Positions 9,129-18,847 of a stretch of DNA of 63,704 nt are shown here, one piece after another; positions within the stretch are counted from its first letter, which is position 1; the number at the start of each line of letters is the position of its first letter. The DNA is from Methylobacillus sp. (GTDB taxonomy: Bacteria; Pseudomonadota; Gammaproteobacteria; Burkholderiales; Burkholderiaceae_C). Location: positions 43,381-107,084 of the forward strand of contig JABBAS010000034.1 of the NCBI GenBank assembly GCA_018607835.1. The letters run 5' to 3'. The position numbers and the translations under genes are program-made. The notes under the pieces are model-generated. The model saw nothing but the letters and a program-made list of their open reading frames with translations, made no database searches and was not told the DNA's origin.

Positions 9129-10364
9129 ATGTCTGTTTCAGAAAATAAGCCATCTCCACATACGAACACCCAAGAGCGCGTGCTCTCTGGCATGCGGCCA
9201 ACAGGCGCCCTGCACCTTGGCCATTACCATGGCGCACTAAAAAATTGGGTGCGCTTGCAAAGCGAACTGAACTGCTTTTATTTTGTCGCTGACTGGCATG
9301 CGCTCACCACGCACTACGAAAACCGCGAAGTCATAGAAAAAAATGTCTATGAAATGGTGATTGATTGGCTGGCGGCCGGTTTAGACCCCAATCAGTGCAC
9401 GCTCTTTTTACAAAGCCGCATCCCCGAGCATGCCGAGCTGTTCACCTTGCTCGCCATGGGCACGCCGTTGGGTTGGTTAGAACGTGTTCCCACCTATAAA
9501 GACCAACAAGAGAAGCTGAAAGACAAAGACTTATCGACCTACGGCTTCTTGGGCTATCCCCTGTTGCAGGCCGCGGACATCTTGATTTACAGGGCCAAGC
9601 ATGTGCCCGTTGGGGAAGACCAGGCCAGCCATGTCGAGTTAACGCGCGAAGCGGCGCGACGCTTTAACCATTTGTACGGGCGCGAAGCCGACTTTGCAGA
9701 GCGTGTAGCGGTCAGCTTGGAAAAAATGGGTAAGGATGCCGCCAAGCGATTTGAGAAATCACGCAAGAAATTTCAAGAAACCGGCGATACCGCCTCGCTA
9801 GAAGGTGCCTTGGGCTTCGTCGCCGCACACAGCGAACTCAGTGCCTCCGAAAAGGAGCGTTTGCAGGGCTACTTTAAAGGGACGGGCAAATCCATTTTGG
9901 TCGAACCGCAAGCGCTGCTAACCGAGGCCAGCCGCTTACCCGGTCTTGACGGTGCAAAAATGAGCAAGAGCTACAACAATGCCATTGCCATGCGAGAAGA
10001 CAAGGCCAGCATTGAGATCAAGATCAAGCGCATGCCCACCGACCCGGCTCGGGTGAAACGCACCGATGCAGGGGACCCCGAACGCTGCCCCGTTTGGCAA
10101 TTCCACAAGGTCTATTCAGACGTCGCGACGCAGGAGTGGGTCAGCACCGGTTGCCGCAGTGCGGGCATCGGTTGCCTAGACTGCAAACAACCCATCATCG
10201 AGGCGGTCTTGCGTGAGCAACAACCCATGCTTGAGCGGGCACAGCCCTTTGTCGACAACCCCAAATGGGTCAGAGATATCGTGGATGCTGGCACCGATAA
10301 AGCGCGTCAGGTAGCGCGGGAGACCATGCGCGATGTCCGCGAGGCCATTGGCCTCGCCTATTGA
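9129..10364 (+). CDS. trpS: tryptophanyl-tRNA synthetase, long form
   Basis: TrpRS charges tRNA-Trp with tryptophan. The class I signature HLGH is at 29-32 and KMSKS at 277-281. At 411 residues it is about 75 longer than the compact E. coli enzyme. The extra sequence is mostly a charged, lysine-rich helical segment (about residues 190-260) inserted after EDQASHVELTREAARRFN and before the KMSKS loop. A cysteine-containing stretch (CPVWQFHKVYS, then CRSAGIGCLDCKQP) follows. Similar long forms occur across Burkholderiales. Confidence 0.95.
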   Translation: MSVSENKPSPHTNTQERVLSGMRPTGALHLGHYHGALKNWVRLQSELNCFYFVADWHALTTHYENREVIEKNVYEMVIDWLAAGLDPNQCTLFLQSRIPEHAELFTLLAMGTPLGWLERVPTYKDQQEKLKDKDLSTYGFLGYPLLQAADILIYRAKHVPVGEDQASHVELTREAARRFNHLYGREADFAERVAVSLEKMGKDAAKRFEKSRKKFQETGDTASLEGALGFVAAHSELSASEKERLQGYFKGTGKSILVEPQALLTEASRLPGLDGAKMSKSYNNAIAMREDKASIEIKIKRMPTDPARVKRTDAGDPERCPVWQFHKVYSDVATQEWVSTGCRSAGIGCLDCKQPIIEAVLREQQPMLERAQPFVDNPKWVRDIVDAGTDKARQVARETMRDVREAIGLAY

Positions 10365-10500
10365 GATGTGCCTAAATGGTTACAAATTGCGAACGATACC
10401 CAAATTACGCCTAATTTAGCGCTAGGATATGCATTACTGAATTAACTATTAGTTCCGCCAAGTCTCAAGGACGTGAAGCGCAACTACGACGGATATCTTT

Positions 10501-11100
10501 ATGATGAGCATTCTTGTTATCGATGACCACCCACTGATGCGTGATGCGTTGGTCATGCTGTTGCGTCGTTTGCGCACCAAAGCCAACATCGTCGAGCTCG
10601 ACCGCCTCGCCGTTGTCAACCAAGCCATCACCGACCATGGCACACCCGAGTTGGTGTGCCTGGATCTCAAGCTACCCGATACCAACGGCGTTTCCGGCGT
10701 ACGCGAATTGCGTCGCCTGCTGCCCGACACCTCCTTGGTGGTGTTATCGGCGTCGCCTGCAACCGACTACGCCGACCTCGCGCTTGAAGCGGGTGCAGAC
10801 GCCTACGTAGAGAAGTCGCTGGGCGCCGCGCATATTGCCAAGGTGCTCAAGGAATTCATGGGCCCTAGCGAAGAGGCGGATGAGGACGCACCGACCGTGC
10901 CTGAGAAGCTCTCCAAGCGTCAAAAACAACTGTTGGTGATGTTGGACAAAGGCCTGAGCAATCGCGATATCGCCGATTCACTATCCATCAGCGAGCACAC
11001 CGTCAAGGTGCACCTGTGGCGCCTATTCCGTCGCCTCAATGTGAAGAGCCGCTCGCAAGCCAGCCATCTGGCGCGTAATGCCGGACTCATAGACTTTTAA
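10501..11100 (+). CDS. NarL/FixJ family response regulator, orphan
   Basis: This 199-residue two-domain regulator has an N-terminal receiver with the acidic pair D8/D9, phospho-acceptor D55 in LVCLD and the conserved lysine near 105. A linker rich in Asp and Glu (114-132) leads to a LuxR-type helix-turn-helix (about 135-188, LSISEHTVKVHLWRLFRRL). The start is ATG 10501, with ATG 10504 equally possible; the ribosome site is weak. No histidine kinase is adjacent, so partner and targets are unknown. It stands alone after a 136-nt gap. Confidence 0.93.
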   Translation: MMSILVIDDHPLMRDALVMLLRRLRTKANIVELDRLAVVNQAITDHGTPELVCLDLKLPDTNGVSGVRELRRLLPDTSLVVLSASPATDYADLALEAGADAYVEKSLGAAHIAKVLKEFMGPSEEADEDAPTVPEKLSKRQKQLLVMLDKGLSNRDIADSLSISEHTVKVHLWRLFRRLNVKSRSQASHLARNAGLIDF

Positions 11101-11131
11101 GCCATCTCCATTGCGATGACCGCTGAGTGGC

Positions 11132-11151
11132 CGACCTTTCGTCAAAGGTCG
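11132..11151. terminator. perfect hairpin between convergent genes
   Basis: An 8-bp perfect stem (CGACCTTT / AAAGGTCG) with a CGTC tetraloop lies in the 76-bp gap between the stops of the response regulator and serS. No run of T follows on either strand, so it may be only a weak or Rho-assisted bidirectional terminator. Confidence 0.4.
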
Positions 11152-11176
11152 CGCCGGTGTCCCCGCTCGCGGTGAG

Positions 11177-12514
<1,338 letters not shown>

Positions 12515-12534
12515 TTACACCGTAAAAAATAAAG

Positions 12535-12558
12535 AAAAAATCAGCCGCCAACGGCGGC
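12535..12558 (-). terminator. Rho-independent terminator between ispH and serS
   Basis: On the minus strand a GCCGCC-GTT-GGCGGC hairpin (12558-12544) is followed after TGA by six T (12540-12535), with more T-rich sequence beyond. It begins 13 nt after the ispH stop and ends 23 nt before the serS ATG. Confidence 0.6.
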
Positions 12559-12570
12559 GAGTTGCCAGCG

Positions 12571-13554
12571 TCACTGGCCAGATGACGCATCCAACCGCAA
12601 ACCCTTTGGTAGCGGGAACTGCACCGCCTCTTCCACACCAGGCATGGACTGCACAGACAAGACGCCCAGCGCACGCAAGCGGGTAATAACGTCTTGCACC
12701 AAGACATCTGGCGCGGACGCCCCGGCGGTCAGTCCCACGCGGTCGCAGCCCGCCACCCACGCAGGGTCAAGGTCTGCGGGGTCGTCTAACATATGCGCAG
12801 GGGTTCCCAGTCGCTGTGCCAATTCCGCCAAGCGGTTGCTGTTGGAGCTGGTCGGGCTACCCACCACAATGACCACATCCACTTTCGCCGACAGCACCTT
12901 GACGGCGTCTTGGCGGTTTTGCGTGGCATAACAAATGTCTTGCTGTTTGGGCTCGCGAATAGACGGAAAACGCGCCTTTATGGCCGCCATGATGCTAGCG
13001 GCATCGTCCACACTCAGCGTGGTTTGCGTCACCACGGCCAAACGCTCGGTTTGCTCGGGTGCCACGCGCGCAACGTCTTCGACCTCCTCTACCAAGTGAA
13101 TGCCGGCGTCGAGTTGCCCCATGGTTCCTTCCACCTCTGGGTGGCCTTTGTGACCGATCATCAAAAACTCAAAACCTTCTTTGGCGAGCTTGGCAATCTC
13201 AACGTGCACCTTGGACACCAAGGGACAGGTGGCATCAAAAATAGAGAATCCGCGGCGCTCTGCTTCCTCTTGGGTCGCCCGGCTCACGCCGTGCGCAGAA
13301 AACACCAAGGTGGCACCTGGCGGCACATCGTCAAGATCTTCGATAAATATCGCACCCTTTTCCTTCAAGTCATTCACGACGTAGGTGTTGTGAACAATCT
13401 CATGGCGCACATAAATGGGCGCGCCAAATTTTGCCAACGCGTGTTCCACAATATCAATCGCTCTATCCACCCCTGCGCAAAACCCTCTTGGGGTCGCGAG
13501 ATAAACCGAGCGCTCAGTGGCTTCGTTAGTCAGTGCTTGCTTCGCGTCAGACAT
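12571..13554 (-). CDS. ispH: 4-hydroxy-3-methylbut-2-enyl diphosphate reductase
   Basis: IspH is the last enzyme of the MEP pathway, producing IPP and DMAPP with a [4Fe-4S] cluster. The three cluster cysteines are visible in FCAGVDRA, DATCPLV and QDICYATQNRQ (about residues 26, 110 and 208). The 327-residue length is normal. ATG 13554 is preferred over GTG 13557 because AGGAG lies 7 nt before it. The ATG overlaps the slpA stop by one base, implying coupling. The product feeds ispB (59289) and ubiquinone synthesis. Confidence 0.96.
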   Translation of the reverse strand: MSDAKQALTNEATERSVYLATPRGFCAGVDRAIDIVEHALAKFGAPIYVRHEIVHNTYVVNDLKEKGAIFIEDLDDVPPGATLVFSAHGVSRATQEEAERRGFSIFDATCPLVSKVHVEIAKLAKEGFEFLMIGHKGHPEVEGTMGQLDAGIHLVEEVEDVARVAPEQTERLAVVTQTTLSVDDAASIMAAIKARFPSIREPKQQDICYATQNRQDAVKVLSAKVDVVIVVGSPTSSNSNRLAELAQRLGTPAHMLDDPADLDPAWVAGCDRVGLTAGASAPDVLVQDVITRLRALGVLSVQSMPGVEEAVQFPLPKGLRLDASSGQ

Positions 13555-14003
13555 CACAGTACTCCTATTACATGCACCTCAAACGTCACCGCTTGCCCAG
13601 CCAAGGGGTGATTGAAGTCAAACAAGATCGCAGAGCCATCGGGCTTGCTCTGCACCACCGCTCCCGCGTACTGCCCTTGGCCATCTGGCGTCGGGAACTG
13701 AACCACATCGCCGGGTGTATACCGCTCGTCGGGATCACCCAACTCATTCAACATGCTGCGCGCCACCCACTGCACCGCCTCTGGATTATGCGGGCCAAAG
13801 GCGTCACCTGCCGGCAGATCGAAGCGAGACTGCACGCCTTCTTCCAAGCCCAACAAGTGCTGCTCGATTGCGGGTGACAACTGACCACCCCCCATGCTCA
13901 AGGTCGCGGGTTGTCCGTTAAAGGTGCTGATCACCTCTTGCCCGTCCGGGCCAGACATGCGGTAGTGCAGGGTCAAAAACGAAGACGCATCAACAACGGG
14001 CAT
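13554..14003 (-). CDS. slpA: FKBP-type peptidyl-prolyl isomerase, SlpA type
   Basis: This 149-residue cytoplasmic FKBP with the SlyD/SlpA layout has an N-terminal half-FKBP (FLTLHYRMSGPDG), an inserted IF flap (GDAFGPHNPEAVQ), then FDFNHPLAGQAVTFEVHV, the diagnostic NHPLAG box. Such proteins combine proline isomerase and chaperone activity. The slpA-ispH pair is a classic conserved operon. The ATG at 14003 is preceded by AGAGAGAAA; a longer reading would run through the divergent radC promoter region and lacks family similarity. Confidence 0.93.
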   Translation of the reverse strand: MPVVDASSFLTLHYRMSGPDGQEVISTFNGQPATLSMGGGQLSPAIEQHLLGLEEGVQSRFDLPAGDAFGPHNPEAVQWVARSMLNELGDPDERYTPGDVVQFPTPDGQGQYAGAVVQSKPDGSAILFDFNHPLAGQAVTFEVHVIGVL

Positions 14004-14143
14004 ACATATTTTCTCTCTAAAAAGGGACGACGGTGACCATAAACCAAGGGTTGTGCAGGAGCGCCTCCTGCCGTGCAAGGCGTATAACGGAGCTAAGGGC
14101 ATCGCACCGTCCAGCCCCCTATTGTAGAAAGCTAGGCCGCCCC

Positions 14144-14854
14144 ATGCCCGCCCAACCCTTAAAGCCACCGACTCGGGCACCAAAATGGCAACACGCGACA
14201 CGACCTCGAGAAAAAATGCGTGCGCTTGGCGTCCAAGGCTTAACCGATGCCGAGCTCCTGTCTTTGCTGCTTAGAACAGGCACACCCCAATCACAGGTCA
14301 TTGATTTTGCATCGGAAATTTTAGATCGCGTGGGTGGCTTGCGCGGTTTGCTAAAGGCGAGCCCCAGTGAACTGTTGGCAATCTCGGGGATTGGCCCTGC
14401 GAAACAGGCCGAACTCAGCGCCGTGGGTGAGCTGGTCACGCGTGCACTGTCGGAGGCACTTCAGCGTCAGCCCGTCTTTAACCACCCAGATGCCCTGAGA
14501 AGCACCCTAAAAATACACTTGTCGCACCGTCAGCACGAGGTCTTTAGCGTCCTCTTTTTAGATACGCAGCACCAGCTCATTGCCTTTGAGGACCTGTTTC
14601 AAGGAACCCTCAGCCAGACCACAGTCTACCCAAGAGAGATTGCGGTACGCGCCCTGTACCACCACGCCGCTAGCGTTATCTTGGCCCATAACCACCCCAG
14701 CGGTCTGCCCACCCCATCAGAGGCCGACAAGCGCGTCACTGAGGCTATTCAAGCCGCCCTGCGACCGCTGGACATCGCCGTCCTGGACCACTGCATCGTG
14801 GCCGGTCCAGCCGTGTACTCCATGGCCGAGAACGGGTTAATGCCTATGGCATAA
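14144..14854 (+). CDS. radC: RadC family JAMM-domain protein
   Basis: This 236-residue protein has an N-terminal helix-hairpin-helix (ISGIGPAKQAEL) and a C-terminal JAB1/MPN-type metalloprotease-like domain whose zinc motif HNHPSG..PSEAD gives H182, H184 and D195. Despite its name the family has no confirmed role in DNA repair; biochemical function is open. Homology begins around the ATG at 14144, placed 140 bp from the divergent slpA start, so the two share an upstream region. Confidence 0.93.
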   Translation: MPAQPLKPPTRAPKWQHATRPREKMRALGVQGLTDAELLSLLLRTGTPQSQVIDFASEILDRVGGLRGLLKASPSELLAISGIGPAKQAELSAVGELVTRALSEALQRQPVFNHPDALRSTLKIHLSHRQHEVFSVLFLDTQHQLIAFEDLFQGTLSQTTVYPREIAVRALYHHAASVILAHNHPSGLPTPSEADKRVTEAIQAALRPLDIAVLDHCIVAGPAVYSMAENGLMPMA

Positions 14855-14885
14855 AAGAACAACTCAAATTTGTCAGAATAGGGCC

Positions 14886-15548
14886 ATGCGCGCGACACAG
14901 TTTTCTGACCTCAAAGCCATGCAAAAGCTTTTGGCCGATCAAGCACGCGCCGAGAAAGAAGCGCAAGCCGCCGCGCGGCTGGCCGAGCAACAGCGGCAGC
15001 GCGAGCAACAACTGTTTGCCTTTTCCATCGGCGCCGTGAAGCCGATCAAAGACAGTGGCCGAGTGCCCGCCCCGCCCAGTCAGGTGACCCCAAGACCGCT
15101 GCAACGCGAGTCGGACGATTCCGCGGTGATGGCCGAAGCGCTATCCGATGAGTTCGATGTCACCAGTCTCCTTGAAACGGACGACGCCCTGAGTTACCGC
15201 CGCTCGGGCATCGGTGATGACGTCTTGAAGAAACTACGGGGCGGCCATTGGGCCTTGCAAGGTCAAATCGACTTGCACGGTTTACGCACAGACGAGGCGC
15301 GCAGCGACTTGGCCGATTTCTTGCGCGCAGCGGTGCGTAAAGGCTGGCGTTGTGTTCGCGTGGTTCACGGTAAAGGGCTAGGCTCACCGGGCAAGACACC
15401 CATACTGAAAGCAAAAACCCATCGCTGGCTGGTGCAAAAAAAAGAGGTGCTTGCGTTTGTCCAAGCGCGTGGATGCGATGGGGGCGCAGGCGCCCTGATG
15501 GTCCTGTTGCACGGTCAGCAGCAGGGCAGCCACCTCACAAAAAAATAA
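14886..15548 (+). CDS. Smr domain protein (MutS2 C-terminal-like)
   Basis: This 220-residue protein has an N-terminal charged helix (about 14-43, rich in Ala, Gln, Arg) and a C-terminal Smr domain: IDLHGLRTDEA and VRVVHGKGLGS carry the LDxH-like and HGxG motifs. Smr proteins act as DNA or RNA endonucleases. Stand-alone copies in proteobacteria resemble YdaL and SmrB; SmrB cuts mRNA at collided ribosomes but usually has a distinct N-terminal hook, so that role is only a possibility. CAGAAT sits exactly 6 nt before the ATG. Confidence 0.9.
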   Translation: MRATQFSDLKAMQKLLADQARAEKEAQAAARLAEQQRQREQQLFAFSIGAVKPIKDSGRVPAPPSQVTPRPLQRESDDSAVMAEALSDEFDVTSLLETDDALSYRRSGIGDDVLKKLRGGHWALQGQIDLHGLRTDEARSDLADFLRAAVRKGWRCVRVVHGKGLGSPGKTPILKAKTHRWLVQKKEVLAFVQARGCDGGAGALMVLLHGQQQGSHLTKK

Positions 15549-15572
15549 GACACACCGCGGCGGTCTTGCCGC

Positions 15573-16001
15573 TTAATGCGACCCCACTCGGTTGCGCATG
15601 TGATCCGCCGTTTGCATAAATGAGGCCTCCAGACGCGTGCGCAATAAAGGCGGCACGTCGTTCTCGCGCATGGCCTGTGCCATGCACGCAACCCATTGGT
15701 CACGCTCTGGGATACCGATGGAAAACGGCAGGTGTCGCGCGCGCAAGCGGGGATGTCCAAATCGTTCCGTATACAGTGACGGCCCGCCCAACCAGCCACA
15801 CAAGAACAGAAATAAACGTTCTCTGGCATTGTCCAGCTCGGGGCCATGCGCCGCACGCAAGGCCGTATAGGCGGGCTCCAAATCCATCAAATCATAAAAA
15901 CGGTCTACCAGCCGCCGCACCACGGTCTCGCCCCCTATCCATTCAAACGGCGTAACGGGCGACGGGTCTGTGCCTGCAGGGGGCGTCTCTTGCGTGCTCA
16001 T
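15573..16001 (-). CDS. group II truncated haemoglobin
   Basis: This 142-residue globin of the TrHbO (2/2) type has the distal region DLMDLEPAYTALR, a FLCGWLGGPSLY block, the proximal His in RARHLPFSIG and the invariant Trp in RDQWVACM, the residue that shapes the distal pocket in group II. Members bind oxygen and are linked to NO detoxification or oxygen delivery to oxidases. Start ATG 16001 lies directly downstream of a pentanucleotide repeat and lacks a good ribosome site. It ends 24 nt from the convergent Smr gene. Confidence 0.93.
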   Translation of the reverse strand: MSTQETPPAGTDPSPVTPFEWIGGETVVRRLVDRFYDLMDLEPAYTALRAAHGPELDNARERLFLFLCGWLGGPSLYTERFGHPRLRARHLPFSIGIPERDQWVACMAQAMRENDVPPLLRTRLEASFMQTADHMRNRVGSH

Positions 16002-16010
16002 GGCTTCATG

Positions 16011-16029
16011 TTCAGTTCAGTTCAGTTCA
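16011..16029. repeat. pentanucleotide tandem repeat (TTCAG, 3.8 copies) upstream of globin
   Basis: TTCAG is repeated three times and followed by TTCA, then a run of A. On the minus strand this reads GAACT repeats ending 9 nt before the truncated haemoglobin ATG. A three-codon upstream reading frame (ATG AAG CCA TGA) overlaps the globin start. Confidence 0.85.
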
Positions 16030-16063
16030 AAAAATCAGTAACTAACCCACATACGTCCGGTCG

Positions 16064-18667
16064 TCAGTCTCCACGCAAGCGCAGGGTTTGCCACGCAGGC
16101 GTGCGCAAGACATCGCGCAAACTCCACCAGCCTGCCAACATCGCAAGCACAGCGCCCACCAACGCGCCGAACACGGGCATCCACAGAGGTGGTACCCAAG
16201 GGAACTCGAAAACCAACTTGGCCAAGGCCCAGCCAACCACCATCGCTGCGGTACTCGCCATGCCACCAGCCAGCAGCCCAACGCCAATCAACTCGGCCCG
16301 TTGGACGTCACGCAACAAGGACGCACGCGCACCCATTGCACGCAAAATCGCATACTCACGCGTGCGCTCCCCTCGGGTGTGTGAAATCGCAGCAAACAAA
16401 ACCACCAAGCCCGCCAAGACGCTAAAACCAAACAAAAACTCGATGGCACGAATCACCTGATCTAAGATGCGCTGCACCTGTAGCAGGGTCGCCGTGGTGT
16501 CGATGTTTGTGATGTTGGGAAAATTACGTTGCAGCTGGTTGTCAAACGAGCGTGCCACACCGTCGACACCGGTCACGCGTGATTCGGGCGCTTGAAAGGC
16601 GGAGATATAGGTCAGCGGAATATCGGGCATACGCGCAACAGGAAACATCGCAAAGAAGTTAACGCGCATGCTCGCCCAGTCCACTTTGCGGAAATCGCTG
16701 ATGCGCGCGCGCACAATCTCCCCCGCAACGTCAAAGCTCAAGGTGTCACCCAGCTTCAGTCCTAGCAGATCGACCAGCCCAGACTCTATGCTGATGGCGC
16801 CCGCATCCCCGGAAGCCCAACGGCCACTGGTGACCTCGTTGTGGCTGGGTAACTCCGCACTGTGGGATAGGTTGAATTCACGACGCACCAGCCGTTGGGC
16901 CCGGTCGTTGTCATAGTCATCGGGCGTGACCGCCGCGCCATTGATCGCCACCAAGCGACCACGGATCATGGGGTACCAGTCATAGGACGTCACACCCGTA
17001 TCCGCTAATTGCTGCTTAAAGGCCTCTGCTTGATCGGGTTGGATATTGATAACGAACCGTGTCGGGGCATCTGCCGGCGTGGCTTGACGCCAACTGGCGA
17101 TGAGATCTGTACGCAGCAAGACCAAGATAAACAGGGCCAACAGTCCCACCGCTAACGCGCTCACCTGCACCACAGCGACCCCCGGACGTGCGGCGACTTG
17201 CCGCGTCGCCAAGATCATCCATCGCGGCGCTGTCTGTTCGTTGACCGTACGACGCAACAACCGCACGGCTAGCCACGTCAGACCGGCAAAGAGACCGATT
17301 GACACGGCAAAACCCACGACCGCAAGACTCCCCATTTGCACATCGCGACTGACCGCTAACAAGAGGCCGCAAAAGACAACGACGCCAAGCAACCACAACA
17401 CGAAAGACGCCGGCTGCAAGCCACCCACATCGCGGCGCATCACGCGCAAAGGCGGCACCTTGGCCAACTGCAGTATGGGCGCCACACCAAATGCCGCCAT
17501 CAAGCTCAACCCCACTCCCACACCCGTCAGCGCAGGCCACCACGACGCGGCGGGCAAAGCGGTCTTCACCAAGCCAGCGAGCAAGGCCACGAACACCCAA
17601 TGTACAGACCAGCCAATCAGAATGCCCAACAACGCGCCGACGAGACCCACCGCAAAAAACTCCAGCATGAAGGTGCGGGCAATGGTGCGCTGTGACAAGC
17701 CAAGCACGCGCAACATCGCGCAGGCGTCAAGTTGACTCGCGGCAAAGCCACGCGCGCCAATGGCTACCGCGACCGCACACAACAGGGCGGTGAGCATCGC
17801 AACCAAATTAAGAAACTTACCCGCGCGGTCTAGGGTTTCCTGCGTACCCGGGCGGCCAGACGCTAGCGTCTCAATGCGCAAGCCGTCACGTCTCGGGGCG
17901 GCCTCAATCGCCTCGGCGACGATGGCCTCGAATGCACCCACTGCGGCCGCATCCCCTGCCACGGCCATACGCCAACGAACCCGACTCGCGGGCTGTACCA
18001 GTTGCGTGGCGTCAATATCTGCCAAATTCACCATCGCCCGTGGCGAAAAACTAGAAAACCCGCCGCCACGGTCCGACTCCATGGTGAGCACCTGCGCGAT
18101 ACGTAGCCGTGCACTGCCCAAAAACAAATCATCCCCCACGTCTAGACCCAAGGCGTCAAGCACGCTCGCCTCCGCCCACACGGTGCCCGGCAATGGGCCG
18201 CGACTAACCGGGCGATCGTTGTCGAAGGCATCGACCACCCCATCGCTGACTCTTAAACTGCCGCGCAGAGGATAGGCGTCGTCCACGGCTTTAAAGGCCA
18301 CCAAGCGCACATCGCCCCCGTTCTCGTCGGGGGCTCTGGCCATGGTCGGAAATGTCAGGGAGACGCTACGCTGCAGCCCGCGTTCTTCCGCCACGGGGCC
18401 CCAACGCGCGTCGGGACGCACGTCACTACGCAGCACCGCATCCCCGCCCAAAAGCGCCAATGCGTCGCGCGACAGCCCACCTTGCAGGCGATCGGCAAAG
18501 AACCCGACGGCCGTCAAAGCAGCCACCGCAAGCGCAATGGCGGTTAACAGCAGGCGCCAGCGGCCTGCGCGCCAGTCACGTAAGCCATTGCGCCAAGCTA
18601 AACGCCAAATGGAAGGTTCGGAGAAGGGGGGGCGACCTGTCGCAGTCCCGGGGGTCGTACGCTGCAT
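16064..18667 (-). CDS. FtsX-like ABC transporter permease, large (YbbP/MacB type)
   Basis: This 867-residue inner-membrane protein has a first helix near 38-62, a long periplasmic segment, a group of helices around 270-490, a second periplasmic segment (about 520-720) and three final helices (about 730-860) forming a second FtsX domain. The duplicated layout resembles YbbP-type permeases with ten helices. The cognate ATPase is not adjacent; lolD at 2002 belongs to lolC. The role is probably export or extraction of an envelope lipid or protein, but no substrate can be read from sequence. Confidence 0.88.
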   Translation of the reverse strand: MQRTTPGTATGRPPFSEPSIWRLAWRNGLRDWRAGRWRLLLTAIALAVAALTAVGFFADRLQGGLSRDALALLGGDAVLRSDVRPDARWGPVAEERGLQRSVSLTFPTMARAPDENGGDVRLVAFKAVDDAYPLRGSLRVSDGVVDAFDNDRPVSRGPLPGTVWAEASVLDALGLDVGDDLFLGSARLRIAQVLTMESDRGGGFSSFSPRAMVNLADIDATQLVQPASRVRWRMAVAGDAAAVGAFEAIVAEAIEAAPRRDGLRIETLASGRPGTQETLDRAGKFLNLVAMLTALLCAVAVAIGARGFAASQLDACAMLRVLGLSQRTIARTFMLEFFAVGLVGALLGILIGWSVHWVFVALLAGLVKTALPAASWWPALTGVGVGLSLMAAFGVAPILQLAKVPPLRVMRRDVGGLQPASFVLWLLGVVVFCGLLLAVSRDVQMGSLAVVGFAVSIGLFAGLTWLAVRLLRRTVNEQTAPRWMILATRQVAARPGVAVVQVSALAVGLLALFILVLLRTDLIASWRQATPADAPTRFVINIQPDQAEAFKQQLADTGVTSYDWYPMIRGRLVAINGAAVTPDDYDNDRAQRLVRREFNLSHSAELPSHNEVTSGRWASGDAGAISIESGLVDLLGLKLGDTLSFDVAGEIVRARISDFRKVDWASMRVNFFAMFPVARMPDIPLTYISAFQAPESRVTGVDGVARSFDNQLQRNFPNITNIDTTATLLQVQRILDQVIRAIEFLFGFSVLAGLVVLFAAISHTRGERTREYAILRAMGARASLLRDVQRAELIGVGLLAGGMASTAAMVVGWALAKLVFEFPWVPPLWMPVFGALVGAVLAMLAGWWSLRDVLRTPAWQTLRLRGD

Positions 18668-18751
18668 AAAACTCTTAAAAAAACCGCATGGGCGTTGCCA
18701 GTGACTTGATTATGGGTCCTGAGAAACAGCCTTAATATCTGCGGGGTCACA

Positions 18752-18770
18752 AGCCCCTAAAATAGGGGAA
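18752..18770 (+). promoter_or_regulatory. CCCCTAAAATAGGGG element upstream of metG
   Basis: A near-perfect palindrome contains TAAAAT (18758-18763), a plausible -10 hexamer followed by a G-rich start region, 85 nt before the metG ATG. No good -35 was found. A very similar element lies at 26746-26763. Confidence 0.4.
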
Positions 18771-18847
18771 CAACCAGCCTACCACCGCCCAACCACGCTC
18801 TGGGATTGCCCGACCCATTGCACCTAAATAAAGTCAGCCCAAACGAC

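Noticed and set aside
14004-14143. Longer reading frames of slpA and radC across their divergent gap
   Set aside because: Both extensions run through the same 140 bp in opposite directions and lack family similarity; the gap is better read as a promoter region.
14144-14854. RadC as a DNA repair enzyme
   Set aside because: The historic radC102 mutation lies in recG; the family has no proven repair role, so only the fold is stated.
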